Shown: positions 53,828 through 63,052 of the stretch, one piece after another | How the letters are laid out: each line of letters starts with the position of its first letter | Numbering within the stretch: the first letter of the stretch is position 1 | Assembly (NCBI RefSeq): GCF_000719345.1 | Contig: NZ_JOFX01000002.1 | Location: forward strand, 62,001 to 126,000 | Direction: 5' to 3' | Source of the DNA: Streptomyces sp. NRRL F-2664 | GTDB taxonomy: Bacteria; Actinomycetota; Actinomycetes; Streptomycetales; Streptomycetaceae | DNA length: 64,000 nt | Program-made: the position numbers and the translations under genes | The notes under the pieces: model-generated | Database searches by the model: none | Told to the model about the DNA's origin: nothing | What the model saw: only the letters and a program-made list of their open reading frames with translations

Positions 53828-54397
53828 GTGGACAATGGTGTCTCTGCGGGAAGCACGGCATCGACTTCGACCCTTGGGAACATCGCCCTGGGTCTCACCC
53901 TTCTCGCATTCGGTATCGGCCACACCGGTGTCATCGACGGCGTGTCCGCTGCCGGCTCCGTGTCGCTCGCCATGTACGTGGGCGGCGCCGCCCTCTTCCT
54001 CCTCGGCCTCCTGGAGTACCGCGGCGGCAACGGATTCAACGGCACCGCGTTCGCGGGCCTCGGCGTCTTCTGGTTCACGTGGGCCAAGGGGGCGGGCGGT
54101 TCGGCCTCCGACGAGGCCGCCGGAACGTTTCTGGTCCTGTTCGCCATGCTCGCGCTGACCCTCACGGTCGCCGCCGCGAGCGGCGTGTTCGGCCAGGGGC
54201 TGTACGGCCTGCTGACCCTCTCCCTCGTCCTGCTGGCCATCGCGTCCTTCGTGGACAACGGCATGCTGGCCAAGGCGGGCGGCTGGGTCGCCGCGGTCGC
54301 CGGTCTGCTGGCCTGGTACGGCGCCACCGCCGCTCTGGCCCACTGGCCGATGGCCTTCGGCCGGGCCCGGCGCAGCGACGCGGTCGCCGCGGGCTGA
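53828..54397 (+). CDS. GPR1/FUN34/YaaH-family membrane protein (acetate transporter-like)
   Basis: 189 aa with six membrane helices. Family features: NIALGLTLLAFGIGHTG, GGAALFLLGLLEYRGGNGFNGTAFAGLGVFWFTW and the later short helices. Members carry acetate/succinate (SatP, AceP). The GTG at 53828 lies seven bases behind GAAGGGA; the in-frame ATG at 53792 lacks a good site. The strictly conserved NPAPLG motif of SatP is only loosely present, so the substrate may differ. Confidence 0.85.
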   Translation: MDNGVSAGSTASTSTLGNIALGLTLLAFGIGHTGVIDGVSAAGSVSLAMYVGGAALFLLGLLEYRGGNGFNGTAFAGLGVFWFTWAKGAGGSASDEAAGTFLVLFAMLALTLTVAAASGVFGQGLYGLLTLSLVLLAIASFVDNGMLAKAGGWVAAVAGLLAWYGATAALAHWPMAFGRARRSDAVAAG

Positions 54398-54405
54398 GCA
54401 CCACG

Positions 54406-54444
54406 CGAAGAGCCCCCGTGCGCGGTGCGCACGGGGGCTCTTCG
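54406..54444. terminator. Very strong bidirectional terminator, YaaH gene / glmS
   Basis: CGAAGAGCCCCCGTGCGC and GCGCACGGGGGCTCTTCG form a perfect 18-bp stem with loop GGT. It separates the two convergent genes. Confidence 0.9.
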
Positions 54445-54468
54445 CTGTCCGGCGGCAGCCCGGGGCTG

Positions 54469-56286
54469 CTACTCGACGGTGACCGACTTCGCCAGGTTGC
54501 GCGGCTTGTCGATGTCCCGGCCCATGGCCAGGGCGGTGTGGTAGGCGAGCAGCTGGAGCGGGATGCCCATGAGGATCGGGTCCAGCTCGTCCTCGTTCTT
54601 CGGAACCACGATGGTGTGGTCCGCCTTCTCCTGCTCGCGGTGGGCGACGGCGAGGATCCGGCCGCTGCGCGCCTTGATCTCCTCGAGCGCGGCGCGGTTC
54701 TTCTCCAGCAGGTCGTCGTCCGGGACGATCGCGACGGTCGGCAGCGACGGCTCGATCAGGGCCAGCGGACCGTGCTTCAGCTCGGAGGCCGGGTAGGCCT
54801 CGGCGTGGATGTAGGAGATCTCCTTGAGCTTGAGGGAGGCCTCCAGCGCCACCGGGTAGCCGCGCACCCGGCCGATGAACATCATCGACTTGGCCTCGGC
54901 GAACTCGGCGGCGAGCTTCTTGATGTCCTCCTCGCCGTCGAGGATCTCCTGGATCTGCGCGGGCAGCTTGCGCAGGCCCTCGATGATGCGCTTCCCGTCG
55001 GTGACCGACAGGTCCCGGATGCGGCCCAGGTGCACGGCGAGCAGGGCGAACGCCACGACCGTGTTGGTGAAGCACTTGGTGGAGACGACGCAGACCTCGG
55101 GGCCGGCGTGGACGTAGACGCCGCCGTCGGCCTCGCGGGCGATCGCGGAGCCGACCACGTTGACGACGCCGAGGACGCGGGCGCCCTTGCGCTTGAGCTC
55201 CTGCACGGCCGCGAGCACGTCGTAGGTCTCACCCGACTGGGAGACCGCGATGTAGAGGGTGTCGGGGTCCACGACGGGGTTGCGGTAGCGGAACTCCGAG
55301 GCCGGCTCGGCGTCCGCGGGGATGCGGGCCATGCCCTCGATGAGGCCGGCGCCGATCAGGCCGGCGTGGTACGAGGTACCGCAGCCCAGGATCTTGACGC
55401 GGCGGATGCCGCGGGCTTCCCGCGGGTCGAGGTTCAGGCCGCCGAGGTGGACGGTGCTGAAGCGGTCGTCGATCCGGCCGCGCAGCACGCGGTCGACCGC
55501 GTCGGGCTGCTCGGAGATCTCCTTGTGCATGTAGGTGTCGTGACCGCCCATGTCGTAGGAGGCGGCCTCCCACTCCACGGTCTCCGGGGTGGCGTTCGTC
55601 GTCGTACCGCTGGTGGTGTACGTGCGGAAGTCGTCGGCCTTGAGGGTGGCCATCTCGCCGTCGTTCAGGGTGACGACCTGGCGGGTGTGGGCGATGAGCG
55701 CGGCGACGTCGGACGCGACGAGCATCTCCTTCTCGCCGATGCCGAGGATGACGGGCGAGCCGTTGCGGGCGACGACGATGCGGTCGGTGAAGTCGGCGTG
55801 CATGACGGCGATGCCGTACGTGCCCTCGATCACCTTCAGGGCCTCGCGGACCTTCTCCTCCAGGGAGTCGGCCTGGGAGCGGGCGATCAGGTGGGTGATG
55901 ACCTCGGTGTCGGTCTCGGAGGCGAAGACCACGCCGTCGGCCTCCAGCTTGGCGCGGAGCTCGGCGGCGTTGTCGACGATGCCGTTGTGGACGACGGCGA
56001 CCTTGTTCTCCGGGTCCAGGTGCGGATGCGAGTTGACGTCGCTCGGGGCGCCGTGCGTGGCCCAGCGGGTGTGGGCGATGCCGGTGGTGCCGGCGAAGCG
56101 CTTCGGGACGCGGGCCTCCAGGTCGCGGACGCGGCCCTTGGCCTTGACCATCTTGAGCGCGCCGGCCTTCGGGCTGTTCACGACGATGCCCGCGGAGTCG
56201 TACCCGCGGTATTCCAGCCGTGCCAGGCCCTCCAGCAGCAGCGGTGCGACATCACGCTTTCCGATGTATCCGACGATTCCGCACAT
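54469..56286 (-). CDS. glmS: Glutamine-fructose-6-phosphate aminotransferase (isomerising)
   Basis: 605 aa, normal full length. N-terminal glutaminase domain with nucleophile Cys2 (MCGIVGYIG) and HNGIVDN; two SIS domains with CGTSYHAGLIG, VSQSGETYDVLA and AEAYPASELKHGPLALI; the family C-terminus DKPRNLAKSVTVE. It makes glucosamine-6-phosphate, the entry to peptidoglycan and also the ligand of DasR. No glmS ribozyme is seen in the 68 bases before the next gene. A DasR-like box lies further upstream at 56697. Confidence 0.97.
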   Translation of the reverse strand: MCGIVGYIGKRDVAPLLLEGLARLEYRGYDSAGIVVNSPKAGALKMVKAKGRVRDLEARVPKRFAGTTGIAHTRWATHGAPSDVNSHPHLDPENKVAVVHNGIVDNAAELRAKLEADGVVFASETDTEVITHLIARSQADSLEEKVREALKVIEGTYGIAVMHADFTDRIVVARNGSPVILGIGEKEMLVASDVAALIAHTRQVVTLNDGEMATLKADDFRTYTTSGTTTNATPETVEWEAASYDMGGHDTYMHKEISEQPDAVDRVLRGRIDDRFSTVHLGGLNLDPREARGIRRVKILGCGTSYHAGLIGAGLIEGMARIPADAEPASEFRYRNPVVDPDTLYIAVSQSGETYDVLAAVQELKRKGARVLGVVNVVGSAIAREADGGVYVHAGPEVCVVSTKCFTNTVVAFALLAVHLGRIRDLSVTDGKRIIEGLRKLPAQIQEILDGEEDIKKLAAEFAEAKSMMFIGRVRGYPVALEASLKLKEISYIHAEAYPASELKHGPLALIEPSLPTVAIVPDDDLLEKNRAALEEIKARSGRILAVAHREQEKADHTIVVPKNEDELDPILMGIPLQLLAYHTALAMGRDIDKPRNLAKSVTVE

Positions 56287-56354
56287 ACGGTCCTGCCCCT
56301 CCTGAAGTTCGGTTCCTGTACCCGTTCCCGCCCGGCCGCGCCTGCGGCGGCCGG

Positions 56355-56630
56355 TCAGCCGTAGACGATGCGGCGCAACTGCCGGAGCGAGAGCTCCGGG
56401 GGCGCCACGGCGCGGTGCGGCAGCTCGGCCGCGATCCGCTCGAAGATCTCCGCGTTCACGGCTCCGCCGGCCTGCAGTTCGCGGTGGCGGCGGCGGACGA
56501 AGTCCTCCGTCGTCTCGTCGAAGTAGGCGAGCACGTCGAGGACCACCCGGGCCGCTTCCCCCCGCTGCAGCGAGGTGCTGCGCACCAGGTGTTCGACGAG
56601 GTCGTCATAGGACGGGCGGCGGTCGAGCAC
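56355..56630 (-). CDS. Hypothetical protein upstream of glmS
   Basis: 91 aa from the GTG at 56630 (VLDRRPSYDDLVEHLV); a longer frame to 56723 crosses a terminator hairpin and is unlikely. It is soluble and helical: LQRGEAARVVLDVLAYFDETTEDFVRRRHRELQ, and a C-terminal IAAELPHRAVAPPELSLRQLRRIVYG. Not recognised. It lies 68 bases before glmS on the same strand and may be co-transcribed with it. Confidence 0.78.
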   Translation of the reverse strand: MLDRRPSYDDLVEHLVRSTSLQRGEAARVVLDVLAYFDETTEDFVRRRHRELQAGGAVNAEIFERIAAELPHRAVAPPELSLRQLRRIVYG

Positions 56631-56666
56631 CCGTAGATATTGACTGCTCCCGCCGCCCAAAGCAAA

Positions 56667-56692
56667 GATCCTGCCCGATTCCGGGCAGGATC
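56667..56692 (-). terminator. Terminator after the DUF4429/SHOCT gene
   Basis: GATCCTGCCCG and CGGGCAGGATC pair perfectly around ATTC. On the minus strand the stem is followed by TTTGCTTT. Confidence 0.75.
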
Positions 56693-56696
56693 CCTC

Positions 56697-56708
56697 AGGT
56701 CTGGACCA
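56697..56708. promoter_or_regulatory. DasR-type box upstream of the 91-aa gene and glmS
   Basis: On the minus strand it reads TGGTCCAGACCT, identical to the 12-bp repeat of Streptomyces chitinase promoters. It is 67 bases upstream of the 91-aa gene start. It also lies just before a terminator of the previous gene, so its role needs testing. Confidence 0.55.
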
Positions 56709-56727
56709 GCGGAATGGATGCATCCGG

Positions 56728-57615
56728 TCAGAATCTACGCAAAACGGCCTGCTTGGCCGCGGCGAACTCGTCGGCCGTGAGCACCCCCGTCTGGTGCAGC
56801 TCCCCCAGTTCCCGCAGCCGCCGCAGCAGGGCGTCGTGGTCCTCCGCGACGCCGGCGCCCGGCCCGGCGAGCTCCTTCGGCGGCGCGTCCTCGACGGCCC
56901 GGTCCTGCACCGGCGCGGCCGGGTGCGGCAGCCGCACCGCCACGGCCGCGGCGACCAGCGCCATCAGCGGGTCCTTCTTGAAGCCGAACAGCTCCACCGT
57001 GTACGGGTCGTACTTGGGCGCGGCGGGCTGGGAGGAGCCGGCCAGGCCGAAGCGCAGCCAGCCGTTGTCGAGTCCCTTGGCGGGGGCCCACTCCACGGCG
57101 CGCAGATCCGTGACCCGGAACTCGCGCGGCCCGCCCGAGCGCTTGGCCTCCTCGGTCGTCCAGTTCCACTCCAGCGCGATGCGGTCGCCGTCGAAGGTGA
57201 CGGTCCCGTCACCCGCGCCCACCGCTATCGGCACGCTCGGGCCCGGCAGCAGATAGCTCTCCGACGGGCCCGGGTCCACCTGGTCCAGCAGCAGGGCGTT
57301 GCGCACCTCGTCCACGAAGTACTCCGCCACCCCCGTCCGGTCCGGCTCCACGCTCAGCCGGTACGGGTCGGACGCCTCCGGCAGCCGTCCCCCCGTCACC
57401 TGGGTCAGCGGGTCGGCGCCCTCCCGCAGGCGCAGCCGGAGCCGTCCCGCCTTGCGGCCCGGCTCGTGGCTGATGCCCGCGAGCGCGCCCAACGGCACGA
57501 CGACCTCGCCCAGGGTCTGTCGCAGCAGCCCCACCCCCTTGTCGCGGCCGGGCACGATGCGCACCGCGTCGCCGTCGAACGTCCAGGTTCCGTCCTTCTG
57601 GATGATTTCCGCCAT
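56728..57615 (-). CDS. DUF4429-type protein with C-terminal SHOCT motif
   Basis: 295 aa. Two similar PH-like halves, each with a T-F-D-G-D start (WTFDGDAVRIVPGRDKGVG and VTFDGDRIALEWNWTTEE), match the DUF4429 pattern. A short SHOCT helix pair ends the protein: LLRRLRELGELHQTGVLTADEFAAAKQAVLRRF. SHOCT pieces mediate oligomer contacts. The ATG at 57615 is divergent from the hexosaminidase gene, 51 bases apart. Function unknown. Confidence 0.87.
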   Translation of the reverse strand: MAEIIQKDGTWTFDGDAVRIVPGRDKGVGLLRQTLGEVVVPLGALAGISHEPGRKAGRLRLRLREGADPLTQVTGGRLPEASDPYRLSVEPDRTGVAEYFVDEVRNALLLDQVDPGPSESYLLPGPSVPIAVGAGDGTVTFDGDRIALEWNWTTEEAKRSGGPREFRVTDLRAVEWAPAKGLDNGWLRFGLAGSSQPAAPKYDPYTVELFGFKKDPLMALVAAAVAVRLPHPAAPVQDRAVEDAPPKELAGPGAGVAEDHDALLRRLRELGELHQTGVLTADEFAAAKQAVLRRF

Positions 57616-57648
57616 TCGGCGATTCTCCCACCGCGCAGCACGGGCCAG

Positions 57649-57662
57649 TTGGCCTATACCTG
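57649..57662. promoter_or_regulatory. DasR-type box upstream of the GH20 hexosaminidase
   Basis: TTGGCCTATACCTG differs from the box at 12207 (TTGGTCTAGACCTG) at two positions. It ends only four bases before the hexosaminidase ATG, so binding would block the start site. Confidence 0.55.
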
Positions 57663-57666
57663 GCAC

Positions 57667-59259
57667 ATGAGAGTCCTGCGACGCGCGCTCGGCACCCTCC
57701 TCGTCCTCGGTGCGGTCTCCTGCACCACCGCCCACGGCGACGACGCGAGCGCCGGCGACGACCCGCCCGCCGCCCTCGCCCCCTTCGAACGCCTCCTGCC
57801 GGCGCCGCTCTCCGCACGCGCCGAAGGCCCCGGCTACTCCTTCGGGCCCGGCACGGTCATCCGTACGGGACCGGGCGCGGACGGGGAGGTCCGCCGGCAG
57901 GTCCGCCGGGTCGCAGAGCTCCTCGCGGAGCAGCTGCGCGGCCCCAGTGGGCTGCCGCTGCCGGTCGTCGACGGCGCGCGGGGTGAGGGGATCCGGCTCC
58001 GGATCGACGCGGCGGCCGAGGGGGTGGGCGAGGAGGGCTACCGGCTGCAGTCCGGGCCGAGCGGGGTCGACCTCGTGGCGCGGACCCCGGCGGGCCTCTT
58101 CCGCGGCGGGCAGACCCTGCGCCAGCTGGTGCCCGTGGCCGGTCCCGGGACGGTGCCGGGCGGCACGGTCACCGACCGGCCGCGCTTCGCCCACCGGGGC
58201 GCCATGGTCGACATCGCCCGGCACTTCTTCACCGTGGAACAGGTGAAGAGGTACGTGGACCAGCTCGCCCAGTACAAGGTCAACACGCTGCACGTGCACC
58301 TCACCGACGACCAGGGCTGGCGCCTGGTGATCGACTCCTGGCCCCGGCTGGCGCAGTACGGGGGCGCCGGCGAGGTGGGCGGCGGCCCCGGCGGCCACTG
58401 GACGAAGGCCGAGTACCGCGAGCTGGTGGCGTACGCGGGCGAACGGTACGTCGAGGTGGTCCCGGAGATCGACATGCCGGGGCACACCAACGCGGCCCTG
58501 GCCTCCTACGCCGAGCTGAACTGCGACGGGAAGGCCCCCGAGCGGTACACCGGGACCAAGGTCGGCTTCAGCTCCCTGTGCGTCGGCAAGGAGCGGACGT
58601 ACGAGTTCGTCGACGACGTGCTCGGGGAGCTGGCGGAGCTGACCCCCGGCCGGTACCTGCACATCGGCGGCGACGAGGCGCACGTGACGCCGGCCGCGGA
58701 CTACGCGGCCTTCATGGACCGGGCGCAGGAGGCGGTGGGCCGCCACGGGAAGACGGTGGTGGCCTGGCACCAGCTGGCCTCGGCGCGCCCGGCGGCCGGG
58801 GCGGTGCTCCAGTACTGGGGCCACGACAAGACCTCCGCCGCGGACCGGGCGGCCGTGGCGGCGGCCGCGAAGGCCGGACACCCGCTGATCCTGTCCCCGG
58901 CGGACCGGGTGTACCTGGACATGAAGTACGGGGCGGCGACCAAGCCCGGACTGGCATGGGCCGGCTACGTCCCGGTGTCGCGGGCGTACTCCTGGGACCC
59001 GGGGGCCTACCTGGCAGGGGTGCCGGAGTCCGCGGTGCTCGGGGTGGAGGCCCCCCTGTGGACGGAGAACGTCGCGACGCGGGCCGATTGGGAGCTGATG
59101 GCGTTCCCGCGGGTGCTGGGCCTGGCGGAGCTCGGCTGGTCCCCGGCGGCCGCCCTCGACTGGACCTCGTACAGCCGCCGCCTCGCCGCCCAGGCGCCCC
59201 GCCTGGACGCCCAGGACATCGGCTACTTCCGCTCCCCGGAGGTCCCGTGGACCCGGTGA
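57667..59259 (+). CDS. GH20 beta-N-acetylhexosaminidase
   Basis: 530 aa, exported. N-terminal signal sequence with possible lipobox LGAVSC (Cys ~19), so it may be a lipoprotein. Domain 2 precedes a GH20 barrel with FAHRGAMVDIARHFF, HLTDDQGWRL, EIDMPGHTNAAL and the catalytic pair in IGGDEAHV. It releases GlcNAc from chito-oligosaccharides. No ribosome site is visible before the ATG at 57667, suggesting a leaderless message. Convergent with desD, as I recall for hexA next to the des cluster of S. coelicolor. Confidence 0.95.
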   Translation: MRVLRRALGTLLVLGAVSCTTAHGDDASAGDDPPAALAPFERLLPAPLSARAEGPGYSFGPGTVIRTGPGADGEVRRQVRRVAELLAEQLRGPSGLPLPVVDGARGEGIRLRIDAAAEGVGEEGYRLQSGPSGVDLVARTPAGLFRGGQTLRQLVPVAGPGTVPGGTVTDRPRFAHRGAMVDIARHFFTVEQVKRYVDQLAQYKVNTLHVHLTDDQGWRLVIDSWPRLAQYGGAGEVGGGPGGHWTKAEYRELVAYAGERYVEVVPEIDMPGHTNAALASYAELNCDGKAPERYTGTKVGFSSLCVGKERTYEFVDDVLGELAELTPGRYLHIGGDEAHVTPAADYAAFMDRAQEAVGRHGKTVVAWHQLASARPAAGAVLQYWGHDKTSAADRAAVAAAAKAGHPLILSPADRVYLDMKYGAATKPGLAWAGYVPVSRAYSWDPGAYLAGVPESAVLGVEAPLWTENVATRADWELMAFPRVLGLAELGWSPAAALDWTSYSRRLAAQAPRLDAQDIGYFRSPEVPWTR

Positions 59260-59285
59260 CGGGCAGGGCCGCGGACATGGCGAAG

Positions 59286-59324
59286 GCGTGACCGCGAAGA
59301 GGGCCTTTGGCTTCGCGGTCACGC
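59286..59324. terminator. Bidirectional terminator, hexosaminidase / desD
   Basis: GCGTGACCGCGAAG and CTTCGCGGTCACGC pair perfectly (14 bp) around an 11-base loop. Confidence 0.8.
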
Positions 59325-59388
59325 CGTCACACGGGCGGGGCGGGGCGGGTGTCGGGGGACCGTCCCGACGCCCGCCCCGCCCCGTGTC

Positions 59389-61170
59389 TCACCGTCGGGC
59401 GAAGGGCGCGACGGGGTTCTCGAGGGTGCCGATCAGCTGGAGCGCGGCGGAGGGGTCGGAGAGGTCGACCATCTGCTTGTTGTTGCGCAGCTGGAGGCGG
59501 TTGAGGCAGGACAGCTGGAACTCCTCTGCGAAGAAGTCGTAGCGCTCGAACTTCTCCTTGAGGGCCGGCATGGACTCCTGGTAGTCGTGGGCGCAGTCGG
59601 CCACGGCCCGCCAGAAGGTGTCCTCCGTGCAGATGCCCTCGGTGACGAGGATGGAGGACAGGAAGCGGAAGAAGCAGTCGAAGACGTCCGTGAAGATCGA
59701 CAGCAGCTTCATGTCCTCCGGGACGTCCGCCCGGATCCGCTCGACCGCGGGCGGCAGTACCGCGTCCGCGTCCATGATGACGATCTCCTCGGCGATGTCC
59801 TTGAAGATCGCCCGCTGGACCACGCCGTCCTTGATGACCAGGATGGTGTTCTCGCCGTGCGGCATGTAGGCCAGGTCGTACTGGTAGAAGCAGTGCACCA
59901 GCGGCAGCAGGTAGGCGCGCAGGTAGGGCTTCAGCCACTCGGCGGGGGTGAGCCCGGATTCCTCGATGAGGGCGCCGACGAACGACCTGCCCTCGGCGTC
60001 CACGTGCAGGAGCGAGGCCATGGTGGCCAGCCGCTCGCCGTCCCGGAGGGAGTTGACCGGGGACTCGCGCCACAGGGCCGCCAGCATCTTGCGGTACGGC
60101 GAGTAGCGGTCGGTGGCGCGCTCGTACTGCAGGTGCCGGTAGCCGATGGCCGCGCGCTCGCGGATGATCGAGAAGTCGACGGACCGCAGGACCTCGTCGG
60201 ACTCGATCAGCTGGTGCAGCCAGTCGTTGATGGCGGGCGTGGCCTCCATGTAGGCGGCCGACAGGCCCCGCATGAAGCCCATGTTCAGGACGGAGATGGC
60301 CGTCTTGACGTAGTGCTTGGTCGGGGTGGTGGTGTTGAAGAACGTACGGATGGACTGCTGCGGGAGGTAGGCGTCCTCGCCCTCGCCGAGCAGCACCAGC
60401 CGGCGATTGGCGATCTCCGCGGCGAAGGTGATCGTGGTCTTGTTCCACCACTGCCAGGGGTGGACCGGGAAGAGCAGGTAGTCCGCCGGGTCCAGGTCCA
60501 TGGAGCGCAGTTTCGCGGCGAACAGCTCGACCGCCGCGTCGCCCAGCTCGGCGCGCATGAAGCTGTCGTGCTCCAGGCCGGCGCCCGCCGTGAAGGTGGC
60601 GACGTCCTTGTGCGCGGCGGCCCAGATCAGGTTCACGGGGTGGGCGGCCTCGGGCGCGTACGCGTGGTACTCGTGCACGCCGAAGCCGAGCCGGCCGTTG
60701 TTGGCGACGAAGCACGGGTGGCCCTCGGTCATGCCGGTCTCGATGTCCTGGAAGGACGACTTCGCCAGCACGGCGGCAGGGACCTGCGGCTTGGTGTACT
60801 TGAAGGCCGAGCCCGCCAGGGTGGAGGAGATCTCCTCCAGGTAGACCGGCAGGACCTCCGCGCTCAGCCCCAGGGTCTGCTGGAACTCGATGTGGAAGTC
60901 GAGGGCGTCCAGCGGCAGGGACTCGCCGTCCCGGAGCCGGGTGATGCCGGCCTCGTCCACCGCCCAGTGGTCCAGGGTCTGGCGGGTCGCTTCGAAGTGG
61001 TACTCCACCGTGCCGTCGTCGGAGACGACCGAGTAGCGGCCGCCGCCGAGGGAGACGGGGCTCAGCAGGCGCTCGTGCGCGAACTCGGCGAGGGCCTTGC
61101 GGACCAGGGCGCGGTTGGCGCGGGCCCACAGCTCGGGGGAGAGGTGGGAGACGGCGTCGGAGAGGCTCAT
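59389..61170 (-). CDS. desD: Desferrioxamine synthetase DesD (NIS synthetase)
   Basis: 593 aa IucA/IucC-type siderophore synthetase. Visible family segments: SSFQDIETGMTEGHPCFVANNGRLGFG, FPVHPWQWWNKTT, RTFFNTTTPTKHYVKTAISVLNMGF, and a C-terminal FhuF-like iron-transporter-type end. It joins and cyclises N-hydroxy-N-succinylcadaverine to desferrioxamine E/B with ATP. The ATG overlaps the desC stop (ATGA). Last gene of the operon. Confidence 0.97.
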   Translation of the reverse strand: MSLSDAVSHLSPELWARANRALVRKALAEFAHERLLSPVSLGGGRYSVVSDDGTVEYHFEATRQTLDHWAVDEAGITRLRDGESLPLDALDFHIEFQQTLGLSAEVLPVYLEEISSTLAGSAFKYTKPQVPAAVLAKSSFQDIETGMTEGHPCFVANNGRLGFGVHEYHAYAPEAAHPVNLIWAAAHKDVATFTAGAGLEHDSFMRAELGDAAVELFAAKLRSMDLDPADYLLFPVHPWQWWNKTTITFAAEIANRRLVLLGEGEDAYLPQQSIRTFFNTTTPTKHYVKTAISVLNMGFMRGLSAAYMEATPAINDWLHQLIESDEVLRSVDFSIIRERAAIGYRHLQYERATDRYSPYRKMLAALWRESPVNSLRDGERLATMASLLHVDAEGRSFVGALIEESGLTPAEWLKPYLRAYLLPLVHCFYQYDLAYMPHGENTILVIKDGVVQRAIFKDIAEEIVIMDADAVLPPAVERIRADVPEDMKLLSIFTDVFDCFFRFLSSILVTEGICTEDTFWRAVADCAHDYQESMPALKEKFERYDFFAEEFQLSCLNRLQLRNNKQMVDLSDPSAALQLIGTLENPVAPFARR

Positions 61171-61754
61171 ATCGACACTCCCTGGGCGATGCCGGTCGCG
61201 GCCTCGAACTGCGCGCGGGTGCAGAAGCTCAGCAGCGCTTCCTTCTCCGGCTTGGTGACCTTGCGCTCCGGCACGAAGCCGACGGCCTCGTTCAGGGCGT
61301 GCACGGCGGTGTTGGCGACGTCCGGCTCCACCACGACGCGGGCGGTGGCCGGGTCGGCGAAGATCGCGGCCATGACGGTCGTGATGACCGCACGGGTGAA
61401 TCCGTGCAGCGGCCGGTCGCTGGGTGCGACCAGGAAGTGCATGCCGACGTCGCCCGGCCGGGCGTCGTACAGGCCGACCAGCTCCAGCTCGCTCGGGTCG
61501 TAGGTCTCCATCAGGAAGGCCGGACGCCCCTGGTGCAGGCCGATGTAGGCCTGGTGGTGCTCGTGGGCCGCTATGCGCATGTACTCGCGCTCGACGTCCG
61601 GCAGCGAGGCGTCCTGCATCATCCAGAACGCGGCCTTGGGGTGCGTGACCCAGCCGTGCAGCAGCTCCGCGTCGGCGAGGGGATCCAGCGGACGGATGGC
61701 GAAGTCCCCGAGGACGGAGTCCGTCCGGGAGTAGAGGGTGTCGGTGGTGCTCAT
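61167..61754 (-). CDS. desC: Acyl-CoA acyltransferase DesC
   Basis: 195 aa GNAT/IucB-type acyltransferase: [89 protein letters not shown]. It acylates N-hydroxycadaverine (succinyl or acetyl group). ATG and TGA overlaps with desB and desD keep the genes coupled. Confidence 0.96.
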   Translation of the reverse strand: MSTTDTLYSRTDSVLGDFAIRPLDPLADAELLHGWVTHPKAAFWMMQDASLPDVEREYMRIAAHEHHQAYIGLHQGRPAFLMETYDPSELELVGLYDARPGDVGMHFLVAPSDRPLHGFTRAVITTVMAAIFADPATARVVVEPDVANTAVHALNEAVGFVPERKVTKPEKEALLSFCTRAQFEAATGIAQGVSI

Positions 61755-63052
61755 GCGTGGGTGCCTTCCGGGGCGGCGAACTGCTGGAACGCGATGGACT
61801 TCTCGACCTTGTAGTACTCGCGGCCGAGCAGCTCACCGACGATGTACGCGTTGCGGTACGCGGCCATGCCCAGGTCGGGGGAGGTCAGGGAGTGGTTGTG
61901 GGTGGTGCCGTTCTGCAGGTACACCTCGCGGCCGGCGGTGTCGACGCTGTAGTTGCGGGCGGCGTCGAGGCGGCCGCGGCCGTCGAAGTTCAGGCGGTCG
62001 CGCACCGGGGCGAGGAAGTCGGGGGTCCGGTACTTGTAGCCGGTGGCGAGGACCAGGCCCTCGGTGGTGAGCGAGAAGTCCCGCTCCTGCTCCTCCTGGC
62101 GCAGGCCCAGGGTGTACGTGCCGCTGGTGGTGTCGTACGCCGTGCTGTTCAGCGAGGTGTTGGTCAGCAGGGTGGTGGGCACGGCACCCGGCATGCTGAT
62201 CCTCTTCTGGTAGAGCAGGTCGAAGATGGCGTTGATCAGGTCGCCGTCGATGCCCTTGAAGAGGTTCTTCTGCTGGGTCTCCAGCCGGTAGCGGGTGTCC
62301 TCCGGGAGGGCGTGGAAGTAGTCCACGTACTCGGGGGAGGTCATCTCCAGCGTCAGCTTGGTGTACTCCAGCGGGAAGAAGCGCGGGGAGCGCGTGACCC
62401 AGTTGAGCTGGTAGCCGTACACGTCGATCTCGGCGAGGAGGTCGTAGTAGATCTCCGCGGCGCTCTGGCCGGAGCCGATGAGGGTGATGGACTTCTTCTT
62501 CTGCAGCTCCGCCTTGTTCGGCATGTAGGCGGCGTTGTGCAGGAAGTCGCCGCCGAGGCCGGCGCAGGCGTCGGGGACGTACGGCGTGGTGCCGGTGCCC
62601 AGGACGATGCGGCGGGCGCGGTGCGTCCCGCCCTTGTCGGTGCGGACCTCGTACAGACCGGCGGCCTCGTCGTAGGTGACCTCGGTGACGGAGGTCGAGT
62701 ACAGGACGTTGTCGAGCCGGTCGGCGGCCCAGCGGCAGTAGTCGTTGTACTCGGCGCGCAGCGGGTAGAAGTTCTCCCGGATGTAGAAGGAGTACAGGCG
62801 GTCCTGGTCCTTCAGGTAGTTCAGGAAGGAGAAGGGCGACGTCGGGTCGGCGAGGGTGACCAGGTCCGACATGAAGGGCGTCTGGAGGTGCGCGCCGTCC
62901 AGGAACATCCCCGCGTGCCACTCGAAGTGCGGCTTCGACTCGATGAACAGGCCGCTCAGCTCGTCGATCGGCGCGGTCAGGCAGGCCAGTCCCAGGTTGA
63001 AGGGACCGAGGCCGATGCCGATGAAGTCGTGGGGCTCAGTGGTGGACGGCAA
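61751..63052 (-). CDS. desB: Cadaverine N-hydroxylase DesB
   Basis: 433 aa flavin N-monooxygenase of the lysine/ornithine hydroxylase family. FAD site [14 protein letters not shown] at the N-terminus, NADPH site [16 protein letters not shown] in the middle, and the late [12 protein letters not shown] motif. It hydroxylates the terminal amine of cadaverine to make the hydroxamate precursor. Start overlaps the desA end by 17 bases. Confidence 0.96.
   Translation of the reverse strand: MPSTTEPHDFIGIGLGPFNLGLACLTAPIDELSGLFIESKPHFEWHAGMFLDGAHLQTPFMSDLVTLADPTSPFSFLNYLKDQDRLYSFYIRENFYPLRAEYNDYCRWAADRLDNVLYSTSVTEVTYDEAAGLYEVRTDKGGTHRARRIVLGTGTTPYVPDACAGLGGDFLHNAAYMPNKAELQKKKSITLIGSGQSAAEIYYDLLAEIDVYGYQLNWVTRSPRFFPLEYTKLTLEMTSPEYVDYFHALPEDTRYRLETQQKNLFKGIDGDLINAIFDLLYQKRISMPGAVPTTLLTNTSLNSTAYDTTSGTYTLGLRQEEQERDFSLTTEGLVLATGYKYRTPDFLAPVRDRLNFDGRGRLDAARNYSVDTAGREVYLQNGTTHNHSLTSPDLGMAAYRNAYIVGELLGREYYKVEKSIAFQQFAAPEGTHA

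Noticed and set aside
54469-56354. glmS ribozyme or riboswitch before glmS
   Set aside because: The leader before glmS is only 68 bases to the next gene and shows no ribozyme-like pairing; such ribozymes are known mainly from Firmicutes.
56631-56723. Longer start for the 91-aa gene upstream of glmS
   Set aside because: It would translate through a perfect terminator hairpin and a DasR-like box; GTG 56630 is more plausible.
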